A stretch of 64,000 nt of DNA, from contig NZ_NKHK02000001.1 of the NCBI RefSeq assembly GCF_002224245.2, forward strand, positions 310,001 to 374,000, written 5' to 3'. This stretch comes from Moraxella sp. VT-16-12. Its GTDB lineage: Bacteria; Pseudomonadota; Gammaproteobacteria; Pseudomonadales; Moraxellaceae. Under the pieces are notes generated by a model. The model was not told where the DNA came from and made no database searches. It worked only from the letters and a program-made list of their open reading frames with translations. This document shows positions 28,174-37,220 of this stretch, piece by piece (position 1 is the first letter of the stretch; each line of letters opens with the position of its first letter). The position numbers were made by a program, and so were the translations under genes.

Positions 28174-28215
28174 TTGACGGTTTTTATAAAATTTAATATA
28201 ATGATAATAGTTATT
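28174..28215 (+). promoter_or_regulatory. Promoter with overlapping Fur-like box before the tbpB-like gene
   Basis: TTGACG (28174-28179), a 17-base spacer and a perfect TATAAT (28197-28202) form a strong promoter. TATAATGATAATAGTTATT (28197-28215) matches 15 of 19 Fur consensus positions and starts at the -10, so Fur would block polymerase directly. Confidence 0.75.
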
Positions 28216-28290
28216 ATTTGTTATCTCATTATTTTAATTAACCTTGACACCAACTTTATTGGTGTTTTTATTCGTTATCGGAGTGTTGTT

Positions 28291-30120
28291 GTGACAAATT
28301 TTGCAAAAACGAGTTTGGCGATTGCTGTAACGGTGTTGATGACGGCATGTGCTTCCAACAAAGGTGGATTTGACTTAAACCAAGTTGAGCCACCGCCAAG
28401 AGCACAAGATAATAAACCAAAATTACAAGACGCACCCAGTGAGCCACGTACCCAAGAGCAGCTAGATGCGATGATGGAGCCGTCATTGGGGGTGGAGGTG
28501 TCATTGCTTAAACGTGATACAGGCAGAAATTCTGCCGAAGAGCACAAATCTTTTAGTGCCAATGACATAGTGGTTATTGGTGATGAGTTTGATAAACTCA
28601 CCGAACGTCAAATTAGAGGTTTAAGAGCGAAAAAAGGTCGTGAGTATGCCGAAATCTCTGGTACTCATGATCATCAAAGTGGTTTTTTTGCCAGTCGCAA
28701 TCGTGAATATATGAAATTTGTCAAGTCAGGTTGGGTGGCGGATTTGACGGCAAGACCTGTGTTTTTAAATGGACAAATCCATCGTGGACCCAATGGAATT
28801 GTGTTTTATTTGGGTAAAAATCCTGCTACCGCTTTGCCAATAGGTCAGGTGATTACCTATAAAGGCGATTGGGATTTTGCTACCAATGTGGTCAAATCTC
28901 GCCCACAGTCTGATGAATTTAAACTGGATCAGGGGGTGGCAACCAATCCGGGGGATTATCACAGTGCTTTTTCTTATAATGAATCGGTGAGTAATGATGC
29001 CAGATTACGCGAGGCAGGCATTCATAAAGACGGCAGTCAGCCACACAGTCATACCAGTGAGTTTACAGTGGATTTTGACAAAAAAACGCTGACAGGCACC
29101 TTAAAATACAATAAATATGATAAAGCCACCAAATCATCAACCAGCATTGACCGATATAACATTGATGCCAAACTTTATGGCAACCGCTTTCGGGGTAACG
29201 CCAAATCAACCAATACTAGCGATGCTTACTTTGGTGCCAGTTCAAGCACCTTAGAAGGCGGATTTTTTGGTGCTAATGCCGAAGAGCTGGCAGGTAAGTT
29301 TTTGACAGATGATAATTCGCTGTTTGGTGTGTTTGGGGCGCGTCAGTTTAAAGATGGCAAGCACGTTGATGGCGATAATGTTGCCAAAGCTGACAGGGCT
29401 TTTGATGCAATTGCCATCAATACAAATGGCTTTGGAAAACGAGATTTGGACACCTTTGGCGACGCCACCAAACTGGTCATCAATGGTCGCTCGTTTTCAT
29501 TGTTACCAGCCAATGCAGCGGAGCAGTTTATTGCTCACAACACCCATGATTTAAAAAATGGCAGCAGTTTGGTTACCAATGCGTGTTGTAGCAATCTAAG
29601 CTATGTCAAATTTGGCAACTATTTTACTAGCACAGGCGACAGCAAAAGCGATGGCCATCTATTTTTGACGGGTGAACGCACGCCACTGGCACAAATGCTC
29701 ACCACAGGACAGTATGAATATGTGGGGACTTGGGAAGCCAATGTTTTAACCCAAGGTCAAAAGGTTGGTGGTGTCAGTCCCAGTCAGGGTGTGGCAGGTA
29801 GCCGAGCAAAATTTGGTGTGGATTTTGCTGCCAAGACATTAACGGGCTCTTTGTATCAAGAAAATGGCGCAAAGCCTGCTATCATCATCAAAGATGGGGT
29901 GATTAGTGGTAATGGATTTAGTGCCAAATTTGAAAGTGGTGCATCAGGATTTGTGCTAGATAGAACCACAGGCGATGCTGCTCATGTGTTTGGTAGTGTG
30001 TCAGGGGCTTTTTACGGGCCAGAAGCGATTGAGCTTGGTGGTTATTTTAAAAGCGATGAAGCAAGCAAAGATAAGATTGGTGGCGTCTTTGGTGCAAAAA
30101 AACAAGTACTCACTCAGTAA
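28291..30120 (+). CDS. tbpB: Transferrin-binding-protein-B-like surface lipoprotein
   Basis: I choose the GTG at 28291 because GGAG lies 7 bases before it and the resulting N-terminus is a lipoprotein signal ending LMTAC with Cys20; the product has 609 residues. It shows the two-lobed TbpB/LbpB pattern: an N-lobe with YMKFVKSGWV, VFYLGKNPA and VITYKGDWDF, a barrel ending GGFFGANAEELAGKF, and a C-lobe with CCSNLSYVKFGNY and GVFGAKKQ at the end. The acidic C-lobe clusters of LbpB are absent, which favours a transferrin-type ligand. It is followed by its TonB-dependent partner after 21 bases. The host ligand is inferred. Confidence 0.82.
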   Translation: MTNFAKTSLAIAVTVLMTACASNKGGFDLNQVEPPPRAQDNKPKLQDAPSEPRTQEQLDAMMEPSLGVEVSLLKRDTGRNSAEEHKSFSANDIVVIGDEFDKLTERQIRGLRAKKGREYAEISGTHDHQSGFFASRNREYMKFVKSGWVADLTARPVFLNGQIHRGPNGIVFYLGKNPATALPIGQVITYKGDWDFATNVVKSRPQSDEFKLDQGVATNPGDYHSAFSYNESVSNDARLREAGIHKDGSQPHSHTSEFTVDFDKKTLTGTLKYNKYDKATKSSTSIDRYNIDAKLYGNRFRGNAKSTNTSDAYFGASSSTLEGGFFGANAEELAGKFLTDDNSLFGVFGARQFKDGKHVDGDNVAKADRAFDAIAINTNGFGKRDLDTFGDATKLVINGRSFSLLPANAAEQFIAHNTHDLKNGSSLVTNACCSNLSYVKFGNYFTSTGDSKSDGHLFLTGERTPLAQMLTTGQYEYVGTWEANVLTQGQKVGGVSPSQGVAGSRAKFGVDFAAKTLTGSLYQENGAKPAIIIKDGVISGNGFSAKFESGASGFVLDRTTGDAAHVFGSVSGAFYGPEAIELGGYFKSDEASKDKIGGVFGAKKQVLTQ

Positions 30121-30141
30121 GTTATTTTTGGGGATTGATTT

Positions 30142-32988
30142 ATGATGACACAACAGCCAGCCAAGTTTCAAATGCGCACAATCTACTTGGCGATTTTAAC
30201 CGCTTCATTGAGCGTAACTGCCTATGCACAAACTGATACGACTGATGAAGAGAACAAAGCCCAACCCCATGTTGAGCTAGAGGCATTGACCGTTACCATC
30301 TCCAAACGTGTGGGGCGAAAAAGCACCGAAGTAACAGGGCTTGGCAAAATCGTCAAGCACAGCCAAGACATTGACAAAGAGCAGATTATGGGCATACGAG
30401 ATTTGACGCGTTATGACCCTGGTATTGCTGTGGTGGAGCAGGGACGTGGAGCAAGTAGCGGCTATTCCATTCGTGGCGTGGACAGAAACCGTGTGGGCTT
30501 GCAGGTAGATGGCTTGGTGCAAACCCAGTCTTATATTACTGAGCATTCAGATGCCAATGGTGGTGCCATCAATGAAATAGAGTACGAAAATGTGCGTTCC
30601 ATTGAGCTAAGTAAAGGTTCAGCATCAGCCGAGTTTGGTAGTGGTGCTTTGGGTGGGGCGGTGAGTTTTCGCACCAAAGAGCCAGATGACATCATCAAAG
30701 ACGGTCAAGACTGGGGTGTGGATGTCAAAAGTGCCTATAGCAGCAAAAACAAACAATTTGCCAATACAGTCGGCGTGGCAGGTAGGGCAGGTAAGTTTGA
30801 AGGCTTGATGCAGTTTACACATCGTAAGGGTGAAGAGATAAAAGCTCATAAATCAGTCAAGGACATCTCTCAAAGCATCACTCGTGCAGGGGCATTTGTT
30901 ACGCCATATGAGCTAAGACCAGCCCCTTGGAATGCCTCAGGTCAGCCAGAGACACAAAAGCGAGCAGGTTGGTTTATTTTAAAAGAAGAATGCCCAACCT
31001 TGACAAACTGCACACCAAAACCCAAAGCGGAAATCACCCAAGAGCCACACACACGTCATACGCCTCGCACTGAACCACCCTACACCCCAAAAGAGCAGGC
31101 AATCTATGACAGTATGAGTCATATTACTGAGCAGGTAAGTAGCGAAGATTATACAGGCGATGACCGTGTTTTGCCAGACCCAATGGAATATCAGTCTAAG
31201 TCTTGGCTATTAAAAGGCGGTTATCATTTGACCGACAGTCATTATCTTGGTGCGGTGCTTGAAAGTACCAAGCAAGAATATGACGTGCAGGACAAAACCA
31301 AGCCAGCATATCTAAGTTTGGCAGACCTTAGATTAAACAACGAACGTGGTTCGCTTGCTCGTGGCTTATACATGGGCAATAACATCAACGAAGGCATTGT
31401 GCTTGATGTAAATCCGCTAAGAATTACACCGATTTATACACGTGGTGTTTATTATGATGAGCATCATGACAAATCACGCTATGGTGCCATTTATAAATAT
31501 ACCAGCCCCAACACCAAAGCCTTGGTGGATAGCTTGTCTTTGAGTTTTGACCGCCAAGACATTTCGGTGGACACCTTTTTGCATGAGCATCGTTGTTCTG
31601 CTTATCCTAATTTTGATAAAAACTGTCAGCCCAGCATTGATAAACCTTGGTCGTCTTATTATTCACATCGCAACACCTATGAAGAGATTCATAACGTTTG
31701 GCAGTTGTCGGCGGATAAGCGTTTTGATGTTGCCAAAATGACTCACAAAGTCAATGTATTGGCAGGCGTGGATAACTTTAAATCCAATTTGTATCGTGGG
31801 GATTTTATCAGCAAAAACGCAGATGCTAAGTGGCGAGGCTTAAATGGTCGTGGCACTTATGAAGACCCTGATGTGTATGAGCGTTTGCCTATTGAAGTGA
31901 TTACCACCAATAACTGTAAAGCTGACGGTGTGGGTTTGGCTTTGTGTGGTACACGTACCATCACAGGGCACAACCAGTTTGTTGCTTTAAGAGACCACAT
32001 TGACATCAATAAATATGCCAAACTGGGCTTGGGCGTGCGTTACGACAAACATCATTTTAAGTCAGATGACCCCTACACAGGCACAGGCAAATATGGTAAC
32101 TGGTCATATAATGCAGGTATCACCATCAACCCGATTGATAATATTGCTGTGTCTTATCGTTATTCTAATGCCTTTCGTGTGCCAGCCTTTTATGAGCTGT
32201 TTGGTAGACGTGGCTCATTTGACTCAAGCAACCCCATCAGTCATGAGCAGCAGCACGTCTCCAACCTAAAACCAGAAAAAGCCACCAACCAAGAGATTGG
32301 TATTGGCTTTTTGGGGCAGTTTGGTTATGTGGAAGTCAGTCATTTTAACAATAAATACAAAGACTTAATCACGACAGCTTCTCGCAGACCAGATTTAAGC
32401 CAGCCAGCAACAGATGATGGTTATCACAATGTCCATGACATCACCCTAAATGGCATCAACTTGATTAGTAAGATTGACTGGTACGGCGTGTCTGAAAAAC
32501 TGCCAGATGGTTTGTATAGCACATTTGCTTATAACAAAATCAAAGTCAAAGATGCTTCTGCCAAAGCAGGGTTTGTGCACACCACATCACCTTTATTGGA
32601 CACCTTGCAGCCAGCTCGCTATGTGGCAGGTTTGGGCTATGACCACCCCAATGGTCAATGGGGGGTTAATATGATGGCAACCTACTCTAAGGCTAAAAAC
32701 ACCGATGAGCTATTGGGACAAAAACGGGGCGGATATGGTGGCGATGTCGCTGCCACCAAAGTTGCCAGTAAGCATTGGTACACCTACGATTTGACAGGCT
32801 TTTGGAACATCAACCAAAACTTTACCTTGCGTGCGGGGGCTTATAATCTCCTAAATCGTAAGTATAGCACTTGGGAGTCTATCCGTCAGTCGTCTGCCAA
32901 TGCCGTCAATCAAGACAAAAGCAAAAATTTGGCACGTTATGCCGCACCGGGGCGTAATTTTAGTGTGGCACTTGAAATGAAGTTTTAA
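30142..32988 (+). CDS. tbpA: TbpA-like TonB-dependent outer-membrane receptor
   Basis: The 948-residue protein has a signal peptide ending TAYAQ, a TonB-box-like EALTVT, and a plug with RDLTRYDPGIAVVEQGRG, GYSIRGVDRNRVGLQVDGL and AINEIEYENV, which are TbpA/LbpA hallmarks. Paired cysteines in the extracellular loops (EECPTLTNC, HRCSAYPNFDKNC, NNCKADGVGLALC) also follow TbpA. The barrel ends in Phe (ALEMKF). It would extract iron from host transferrin or lactoferrin using TonB energy. Gene order B then A, with no third gene, differs from the classical Moraxella tbpA-orf3-tbpB locus. Confidence 0.85.
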   Translation: MMTQQPAKFQMRTIYLAILTASLSVTAYAQTDTTDEENKAQPHVELEALTVTISKRVGRKSTEVTGLGKIVKHSQDIDKEQIMGIRDLTRYDPGIAVVEQGRGASSGYSIRGVDRNRVGLQVDGLVQTQSYITEHSDANGGAINEIEYENVRSIELSKGSASAEFGSGALGGAVSFRTKEPDDIIKDGQDWGVDVKSAYSSKNKQFANTVGVAGRAGKFEGLMQFTHRKGEEIKAHKSVKDISQSITRAGAFVTPYELRPAPWNASGQPETQKRAGWFILKEECPTLTNCTPKPKAEITQEPHTRHTPRTEPPYTPKEQAIYDSMSHITEQVSSEDYTGDDRVLPDPMEYQSKSWLLKGGYHLTDSHYLGAVLESTKQEYDVQDKTKPAYLSLADLRLNNERGSLARGLYMGNNINEGIVLDVNPLRITPIYTRGVYYDEHHDKSRYGAIYKYTSPNTKALVDSLSLSFDRQDISVDTFLHEHRCSAYPNFDKNCQPSIDKPWSSYYSHRNTYEEIHNVWQLSADKRFDVAKMTHKVNVLAGVDNFKSNLYRGDFISKNADAKWRGLNGRGTYEDPDVYERLPIEVITTNNCKADGVGLALCGTRTITGHNQFVALRDHIDINKYAKLGLGVRYDKHHFKSDDPYTGTGKYGNWSYNAGITINPIDNIAVSYRYSNAFRVPAFYELFGRRGSFDSSNPISHEQQHVSNLKPEKATNQEIGIGFLGQFGYVEVSHFNNKYKDLITTASRRPDLSQPATDDGYHNVHDITLNGINLISKIDWYGVSEKLPDGLYSTFAYNKIKVKDASAKAGFVHTTSPLLDTLQPARYVAGLGYDHPNGQWGVNMMATYSKAKNTDELLGQKRGGYGGDVAATKVASKHWYTYDLTGFWNINQNFTLRAGAYNLLNRKYSTWESIRQSSANAVNQDKSKNLARYAAPGRNFSVALEMKF

Positions 32989-33010
32989 ACATTAAACAGC
33001 CAAACGAATA

Positions 33011-33047
33011 AAAATGCTAGCATGACAAATGTCGGCTGGCATTTTTT
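33011..33047 (+). terminator. Intrinsic terminator of the tbpB-tbpA operon
   Basis: AAAATGCTAGC (33011-33021) pairs with GCTGGCATTTT (33035-33045) with one G-U pair, with an inner GACA/TGTC extension, then a T run. Confidence 0.85.
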
Positions 33048-33134
33048 ATTACCATGATTTGCCATAACCATCTTATTAACATTGACCCAATGCCTTTTTG
33101 GTGCTGTTTTTATGATAAAAATGATGGCGTGTTT

Positions 33135-33176
33135 TTGTATTTTTACCCCAAATGATTTATAATAATGGTTATTATT
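33135..33176 (+). promoter_or_regulatory. Promoter with overlapping Fur-like box before efeO
   Basis: TTGTAT (33135-33140) and TATAAT (33158-33163) are spaced by 17 bases. TATAATAATGGTTATTATT (33158-33176), a strong dyad around GG, matches 13 of 19 Fur consensus positions and begins at the -10. Confidence 0.6.
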
Positions 33177-33200
33177 TCTTTATGACAAAAAGGAGAAAAT

Positions 33201-34088
33201 ATGGCTAATTTCACCCCAAAATCGCTACTTGTTGCTTTGGCACTGGCACTGTCTTTGAGTGCTTGCCAAAAACCTGAGGACAAAGCCACCGACACCCCAA
33301 AAACACCAACCAGCGACACCACCAAAGCTGATACAGTACAAGCAAATACAGCCCAAACCAGCGTGGATTTATCTGCCGAAACTGCCGAATATAAAAAATG
33401 GGTAGAAGGTGAGATTGATATGCTACTTACTGGTAGCGAAAAGTTTGTCGCACTGTTAAAAGAAGGCAAAATTGATGAGGCCAAAGCCTTGTATCCTTTG
33501 GTGCGTATGCACTTTGAGCGTAGTGAGCCTATCGCTGAGAGTTTTGGCGACCTTGACCCACGCATTGATAACCGTGAAGCTGACTTGGAGCAAGGTGAGA
33601 AATGGACAGGTTTTCATGCCATTGAAAAAATCCTTTGGGTAGAAAATACCACCAAAGGCACCGAAGCGTTGGCTGACCAGCTTATCGCTGACATCAAGGA
33701 GTTGCGTGCCAAAATCCCTACCGCCGAAGTAACCGGTGAGCTGATGATTCAAGGCTCGGTAGATTTGCTGAACGAAGTTTCCACCACCAAAATCACTGGC
33801 GAAGAAGAGATTTTTTCAAAAACTGATTTGTATGATTTTAAAGCCAATATTGAAGGGGCACAAAAGATTTTTGAGATTTTAACGCCAAAAATCCAAGAAA
33901 AAGACCCCCAATTAGTCAAAACGCTCAACGATAGCTTTAAAAATGTCAATGGACTTTTGGATAAATATAAAGTGGGCGATAAGGATTATAAGCCTTATAC
34001 TGATTTGACTGCCGAAAACACCAAAGAGCTTGCCGAAGCGGTCAATAAACTCGGTGAGCCATTGGCACAGATGGGCGTGATTTTGTAA
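33201..34088 (+). CDS. efeO: EfeO/EfeM-type periplasmic iron-binding lipoprotein (M75 imelysin domain)
   Basis: The 295-residue protein has a lipoprotein signal ending LSAC (Cys22), a Thr-rich linker and an all-helical M75 domain with the metal motif HAIE (His139-Glu142) in GFHAIEKILW. It lacks the cupredoxin domain of E. coli EfeO, so it is of the shorter EfeM type. It would bind iron in the periplasm and pass it to the permease. AGGAG lies ideally before the ATG. It heads an efeO-efeB-efeU operon under a Fur-like box. Confidence 0.9.
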   Translation: MANFTPKSLLVALALALSLSACQKPEDKATDTPKTPTSDTTKADTVQANTAQTSVDLSAETAEYKKWVEGEIDMLLTGSEKFVALLKEGKIDEAKALYPLVRMHFERSEPIAESFGDLDPRIDNREADLEQGEKWTGFHAIEKILWVENTTKGTEALADQLIADIKELRAKIPTAEVTGELMIQGSVDLLNEVSTTKITGEEEIFSKTDLYDFKANIEGAQKIFEILTPKIQEKDPQLVKTLNDSFKNVNGLLDKYKVGDKDYKPYTDLTAENTKELAEAVNKLGEPLAQMGVIL

Positions 34089-34143
34089 TAAATCAGTTGT
34101 CATTAAATAAATGGTCTTTGGATTGGTGTCATAGGAGTGTGTG

Positions 34144-35376
34144 ATGAAAGACATAAAAAACACCCGTCGGGCATTTTTAGGCAAAATGGGTGCGGTGTCT
34201 GCGTTGGGTGTGGGCGCATTGGTCGTAGGGTGCGACAAACAATCTGCTCAAACAAATCCGCCACCACCCACGCCACAAAACAAAAACTGCTTTGCCGACA
34301 TTCGCCATGAGTTTTATGGTGAACATCAGTCAGGCATCGTTACGCCCGCTCAAAGGCACATTTATTTTTTGGTGGTGGATTTGCATAATACTGACAAAGC
34401 CCAAATCGCCCAAATGTTCAAAGATTGGACACAGTACTCAGAACGTTTGATGAAGGGTGAAAATATCCAAGCCTATGACACCAATCCCCATGTGCCCCCC
34501 ATTGATACAGGAGAAGCGGATAGCCTTGGGGCGTATGGTTTGACCTTGACTTTTGGGGTCAGCCCATCTTTTTTTGACAAACTGGGGCTACAAGACAAAA
34601 AACCACCAGAGCTAAGTGAATTGCCCAAATTTCCCCGCGACCAAATTCGTCCTGAGCTGTCAGGGGGTGATATTTGCATACAAGCGTGTAGCGAAGACCC
34701 ACAGGTGGCGTTTCATGCGGTGCGTCAGCTGGTGCGTCAAGCCCGAGACAAAATCACAATGAAATGGTCGCAGTCAGGGTTTAATGCCTTTGATGATGGC
34801 AAAGACACCCCCCGCAACCTATTTGCCTTCAAAGATGGTACTGCCAACCAAGACACTTTAAAGGATACCGACAAATGGCTGTGGTCGGACAATCAAGGCT
34901 GGTTTGCAGATGGTACTTATTTGGTGGCACGCATTATCCAAATGCATCTTGAAACTTGGGACAGAACCAGCCTAAAAGGTCAAGAAGACACCTTTGGTCG
35001 CCACCGAGATAGTGGGGCAGGTATTGGTCAATCAGGCGAGTTTGATGAGCTTGATGTTAATGCCACCGATGATAAAGGCAATCTGGTGATTGATACGACC
35101 ACACACGCTGGCATTGCCAAACGTACGGGCTTGCAATTGTTACGCCGTTCGTTTTCGTACAGTAGTGGCATTGACCCAAAAACAGGGCAGTTTAACGCAG
35201 GGCTTTTGTTCATCTCCTTTCAAAAACACCCCATGCAATTTAGTGCCATTCAAAACGCCTTTGGTAATACAGATAAGATGACCGAATATACCACGCATAT
35301 CGGTAGTGGTTTGTTTGCTTGTTTTGGTGGAATAAAACAAGGCGAGTATTTGGGGCAAAAACTGTTTGAATCCTAA
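34144..35376 (+). CDS. efeB: EfeB Dyp-type heme peroxidase, Tat-exported
   Basis: A GTG at 34141 is immediately followed by ATG at 34144, which has GGAG 6 bases upstream and is preferred (410 residues). The N-terminus carries a twin-arginine signal (NTRRAFLGKMG). The Dyp motif appears as AFKDGTANQD, with Asp near 231, and the C-terminal heme-ligand region as THIGSGLFACFGG. EfeB oxidises ferrous iron or extracts iron from heme in the periplasm. It lies between efeO and efeU, 55 bases after the first and 16 before the second. Confidence 0.92.
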   Translation: MKDIKNTRRAFLGKMGAVSALGVGALVVGCDKQSAQTNPPPPTPQNKNCFADIRHEFYGEHQSGIVTPAQRHIYFLVVDLHNTDKAQIAQMFKDWTQYSERLMKGENIQAYDTNPHVPPIDTGEADSLGAYGLTLTFGVSPSFFDKLGLQDKKPPELSELPKFPRDQIRPELSGGDICIQACSEDPQVAFHAVRQLVRQARDKITMKWSQSGFNAFDDGKDTPRNLFAFKDGTANQDTLKDTDKWLWSDNQGWFADGTYLVARIIQMHLETWDRTSLKGQEDTFGRHRDSGAGIGQSGEFDELDVNATDDKGNLVIDTTTHAGIAKRTGLQLLRRSFSYSSGIDPKTGQFNAGLLFISFQKHPMQFSAIQNAFGNTDKMTEYTTHIGSGLFACFGGIKQGEYLGQKLFES

Positions 35377-35392
35377 CCAATAAGGGATTGCC

Positions 35393-37138
35393 ATGAAGTC
35401 TGCCATAAAAATTTTTATGCTGTTTTGGTGTTTGTGGCTGGGGGTGTGTACGCCCACATGGGCACAAACCAACACTCAGGATGCTGTTGTTACAACCACC
35501 AAAGCCAATTTTAGTCCCATTTTTATCAAGCTGTCTGATGCGATGGGGCAGGTGCGTACAGATAAAGCACAAGAAGCCATACCACTTTTGCAGAGTGCTT
35601 ATGATGAGTTTAACGCCTTGCAAATTGGCGATAGTCCCCTAAAAGATAAAGCACAGACCGCCTTCAAAGAAGCCATTGCCACCCCCAACAATCACACTTT
35701 GTCCGTGCTGTCTGTGGCTTTGTATGATTTGGAAAAACAGCAAAACCCCACCGATTATACTGCCAAGCGTGCCAAATTTGCCAAAAACATCACCCCTGCT
35801 CTTGATAAGCTGACCAAAACGGTTCATAACTTTGAGCAAGATGGCGATATTGGCAAATTAAAAGTGGCGTATGATGGCTTTAATCGTGCGTGGGTGTCAG
35901 GCGAGCGTGTGGTGCGTAATACCAGCATGGCACATTATGGCAAAATAGAAACGGCGATGGCACTTATGCGAGTGGGCATAGAAAGCACGCCACCAAATCT
36001 GACAAGTATCAAGGATAATCTGGATAAATTAAGCACTGCCATTGACAGCTACAATCGTGGCGAAACTATTACTCAAACCGTTCAAGATGTGGATTTGGCG
36101 TATGGCATTGAGCTGTTGCAAGCAGGGCTTGATGCTTTTAAAAATAATGACCATGCCACAGCTTCGGCAAAACTTGGTGCATTCATTGATGCGTGGGTGG
36201 TTTTTGAAGGACAAGTCAGCACACGCAATCCTGCTTTGTACAGCAAGGTAGAAAGTCAAATCCCCATCATCATGGCGACAGGCGATAAAAAAGCACAGCA
36301 AGATTTGCAAACCATCATTGATGAGCTGTCTGCCATCAACCCCACCAGTAGCTATACGGCGATAGATTCCATGCTGATTTTGTTAAGAGAAGGTTTGGAA
36401 GCACTCTTAATCATCATGGCATTGGTGGCAGCATTGACCGCTGCCAACCAACCTAAGGGCAAAAAATGGGTCTATTCAGGTGTGGGCGTGGGGCTTGTGG
36501 CAAGTGTGGCAGGGGCGATAATTTTACAAAAGCTGTTTCCTGCCATGACATCAGGAGCAAATCGTGAAGCCTTAGAAGGTGTGGTTGGTATTGTGGCGGT
36601 GGTGATGATGCTTGGTGTGGGCGTATGGCTGCACAGCAAATCATCAGTTAAAGCATGGAACGCCTATATTGACAGTTATATGGGTCGGGCATTAAGTACA
36701 GGCAGCTTTGTGGGGCTGTTTGGGCTGAGCTTTTTGTCGGTGTTTCGTGAAGGGGCAGAGACGATTTTGTTTTATGCAGGGATTTTACCCAACATTAGCA
36801 CGGCTGATTTTTTGCTTGGTGTTGCTATGGCACTGCTGATTTTGGCGGTGGTTGCTTTTATCATGGTCAAAACATCGCTGAAATTGCCCATTCCTAAGCT
36901 GTTTTTGGTATTGACATGGCTGATTTATGGGCTTGGGTTTAAGATTTTGGGTGTGAGTATCTCAGCATTGCAACTGACAGGACAGCTACCTTATACCATC
37001 GTGCCAAACGTACCCACCATGACATGGCTGGGCTTTTATCCAACCGTGCAGGGCATGATAACTCAGGGGCTGTATGTGCTGGTGATTGTGGTGTTGTGGG
37101 TAATAAAACGCACAAAAGATAAGCACAGATTTTTTTAG
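35393..37138 (+). CDS. efeU: EfeU-type FTR1-family iron permease with N-terminal periplasmic domain
   Basis: The 581-residue protein starts with a signal peptide ending TWAQ, has an N-terminal helical extracytoplasmic region (about 27-315), then seven membrane helices of the FTR1 family. Both iron-translocation motifs are present: LREGLEALL near 330 and FREGAETI near 452 (REXXE). E. coli EfeU lacks the long N-terminal domain; versions with it occur in other bacteria. It imports iron across the inner membrane using EfeO and EfeB. It closes the efe operon. Confidence 0.92.
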   Translation: MKSAIKIFMLFWCLWLGVCTPTWAQTNTQDAVVTTTKANFSPIFIKLSDAMGQVRTDKAQEAIPLLQSAYDEFNALQIGDSPLKDKAQTAFKEAIATPNNHTLSVLSVALYDLEKQQNPTDYTAKRAKFAKNITPALDKLTKTVHNFEQDGDIGKLKVAYDGFNRAWVSGERVVRNTSMAHYGKIETAMALMRVGIESTPPNLTSIKDNLDKLSTAIDSYNRGETITQTVQDVDLAYGIELLQAGLDAFKNNDHATASAKLGAFIDAWVVFEGQVSTRNPALYSKVESQIPIIMATGDKKAQQDLQTIIDELSAINPTSSYTAIDSMLILLREGLEALLIIMALVAALTAANQPKGKKWVYSGVGVGLVASVAGAIILQKLFPAMTSGANREALEGVVGIVAVVMMLGVGVWLHSKSSVKAWNAYIDSYMGRALSTGSFVGLFGLSFLSVFREGAETILFYAGILPNISTADFLLGVAMALLILAVVAFIMVKTSLKLPIPKLFLVLTWLIYGLGFKILGVSISALQLTGQLPYTIVPNVPTMTWLGFYPTVQGMITQGLYVLVIVVLWVIKRTKDKHRFF

Positions 37139-37162
37139 TTATTGGACTGTTATTGACCAAGC

Positions 37163-37204
37163 TTGAAATTATTTTTAATTTTAGCGATAATGATATGTAT
37201 TTTT
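37163..37204 (+). promoter_or_regulatory. Promoter with overlapping Fur-like sequence before cydD
   Basis: TTGAAA (37163-37168), 17 bases and GATAAT (37186-37191) resemble a sigma-70 promoter. GATAATGATATGTATTTTT (37186-37204) matches 14 of 19 Fur consensus positions, with the first 10 identical. The layout copies that at the tbpB-like gene. Confidence 0.45.
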
Positions 37205-37220
37205 GACTAAAATCATCATC

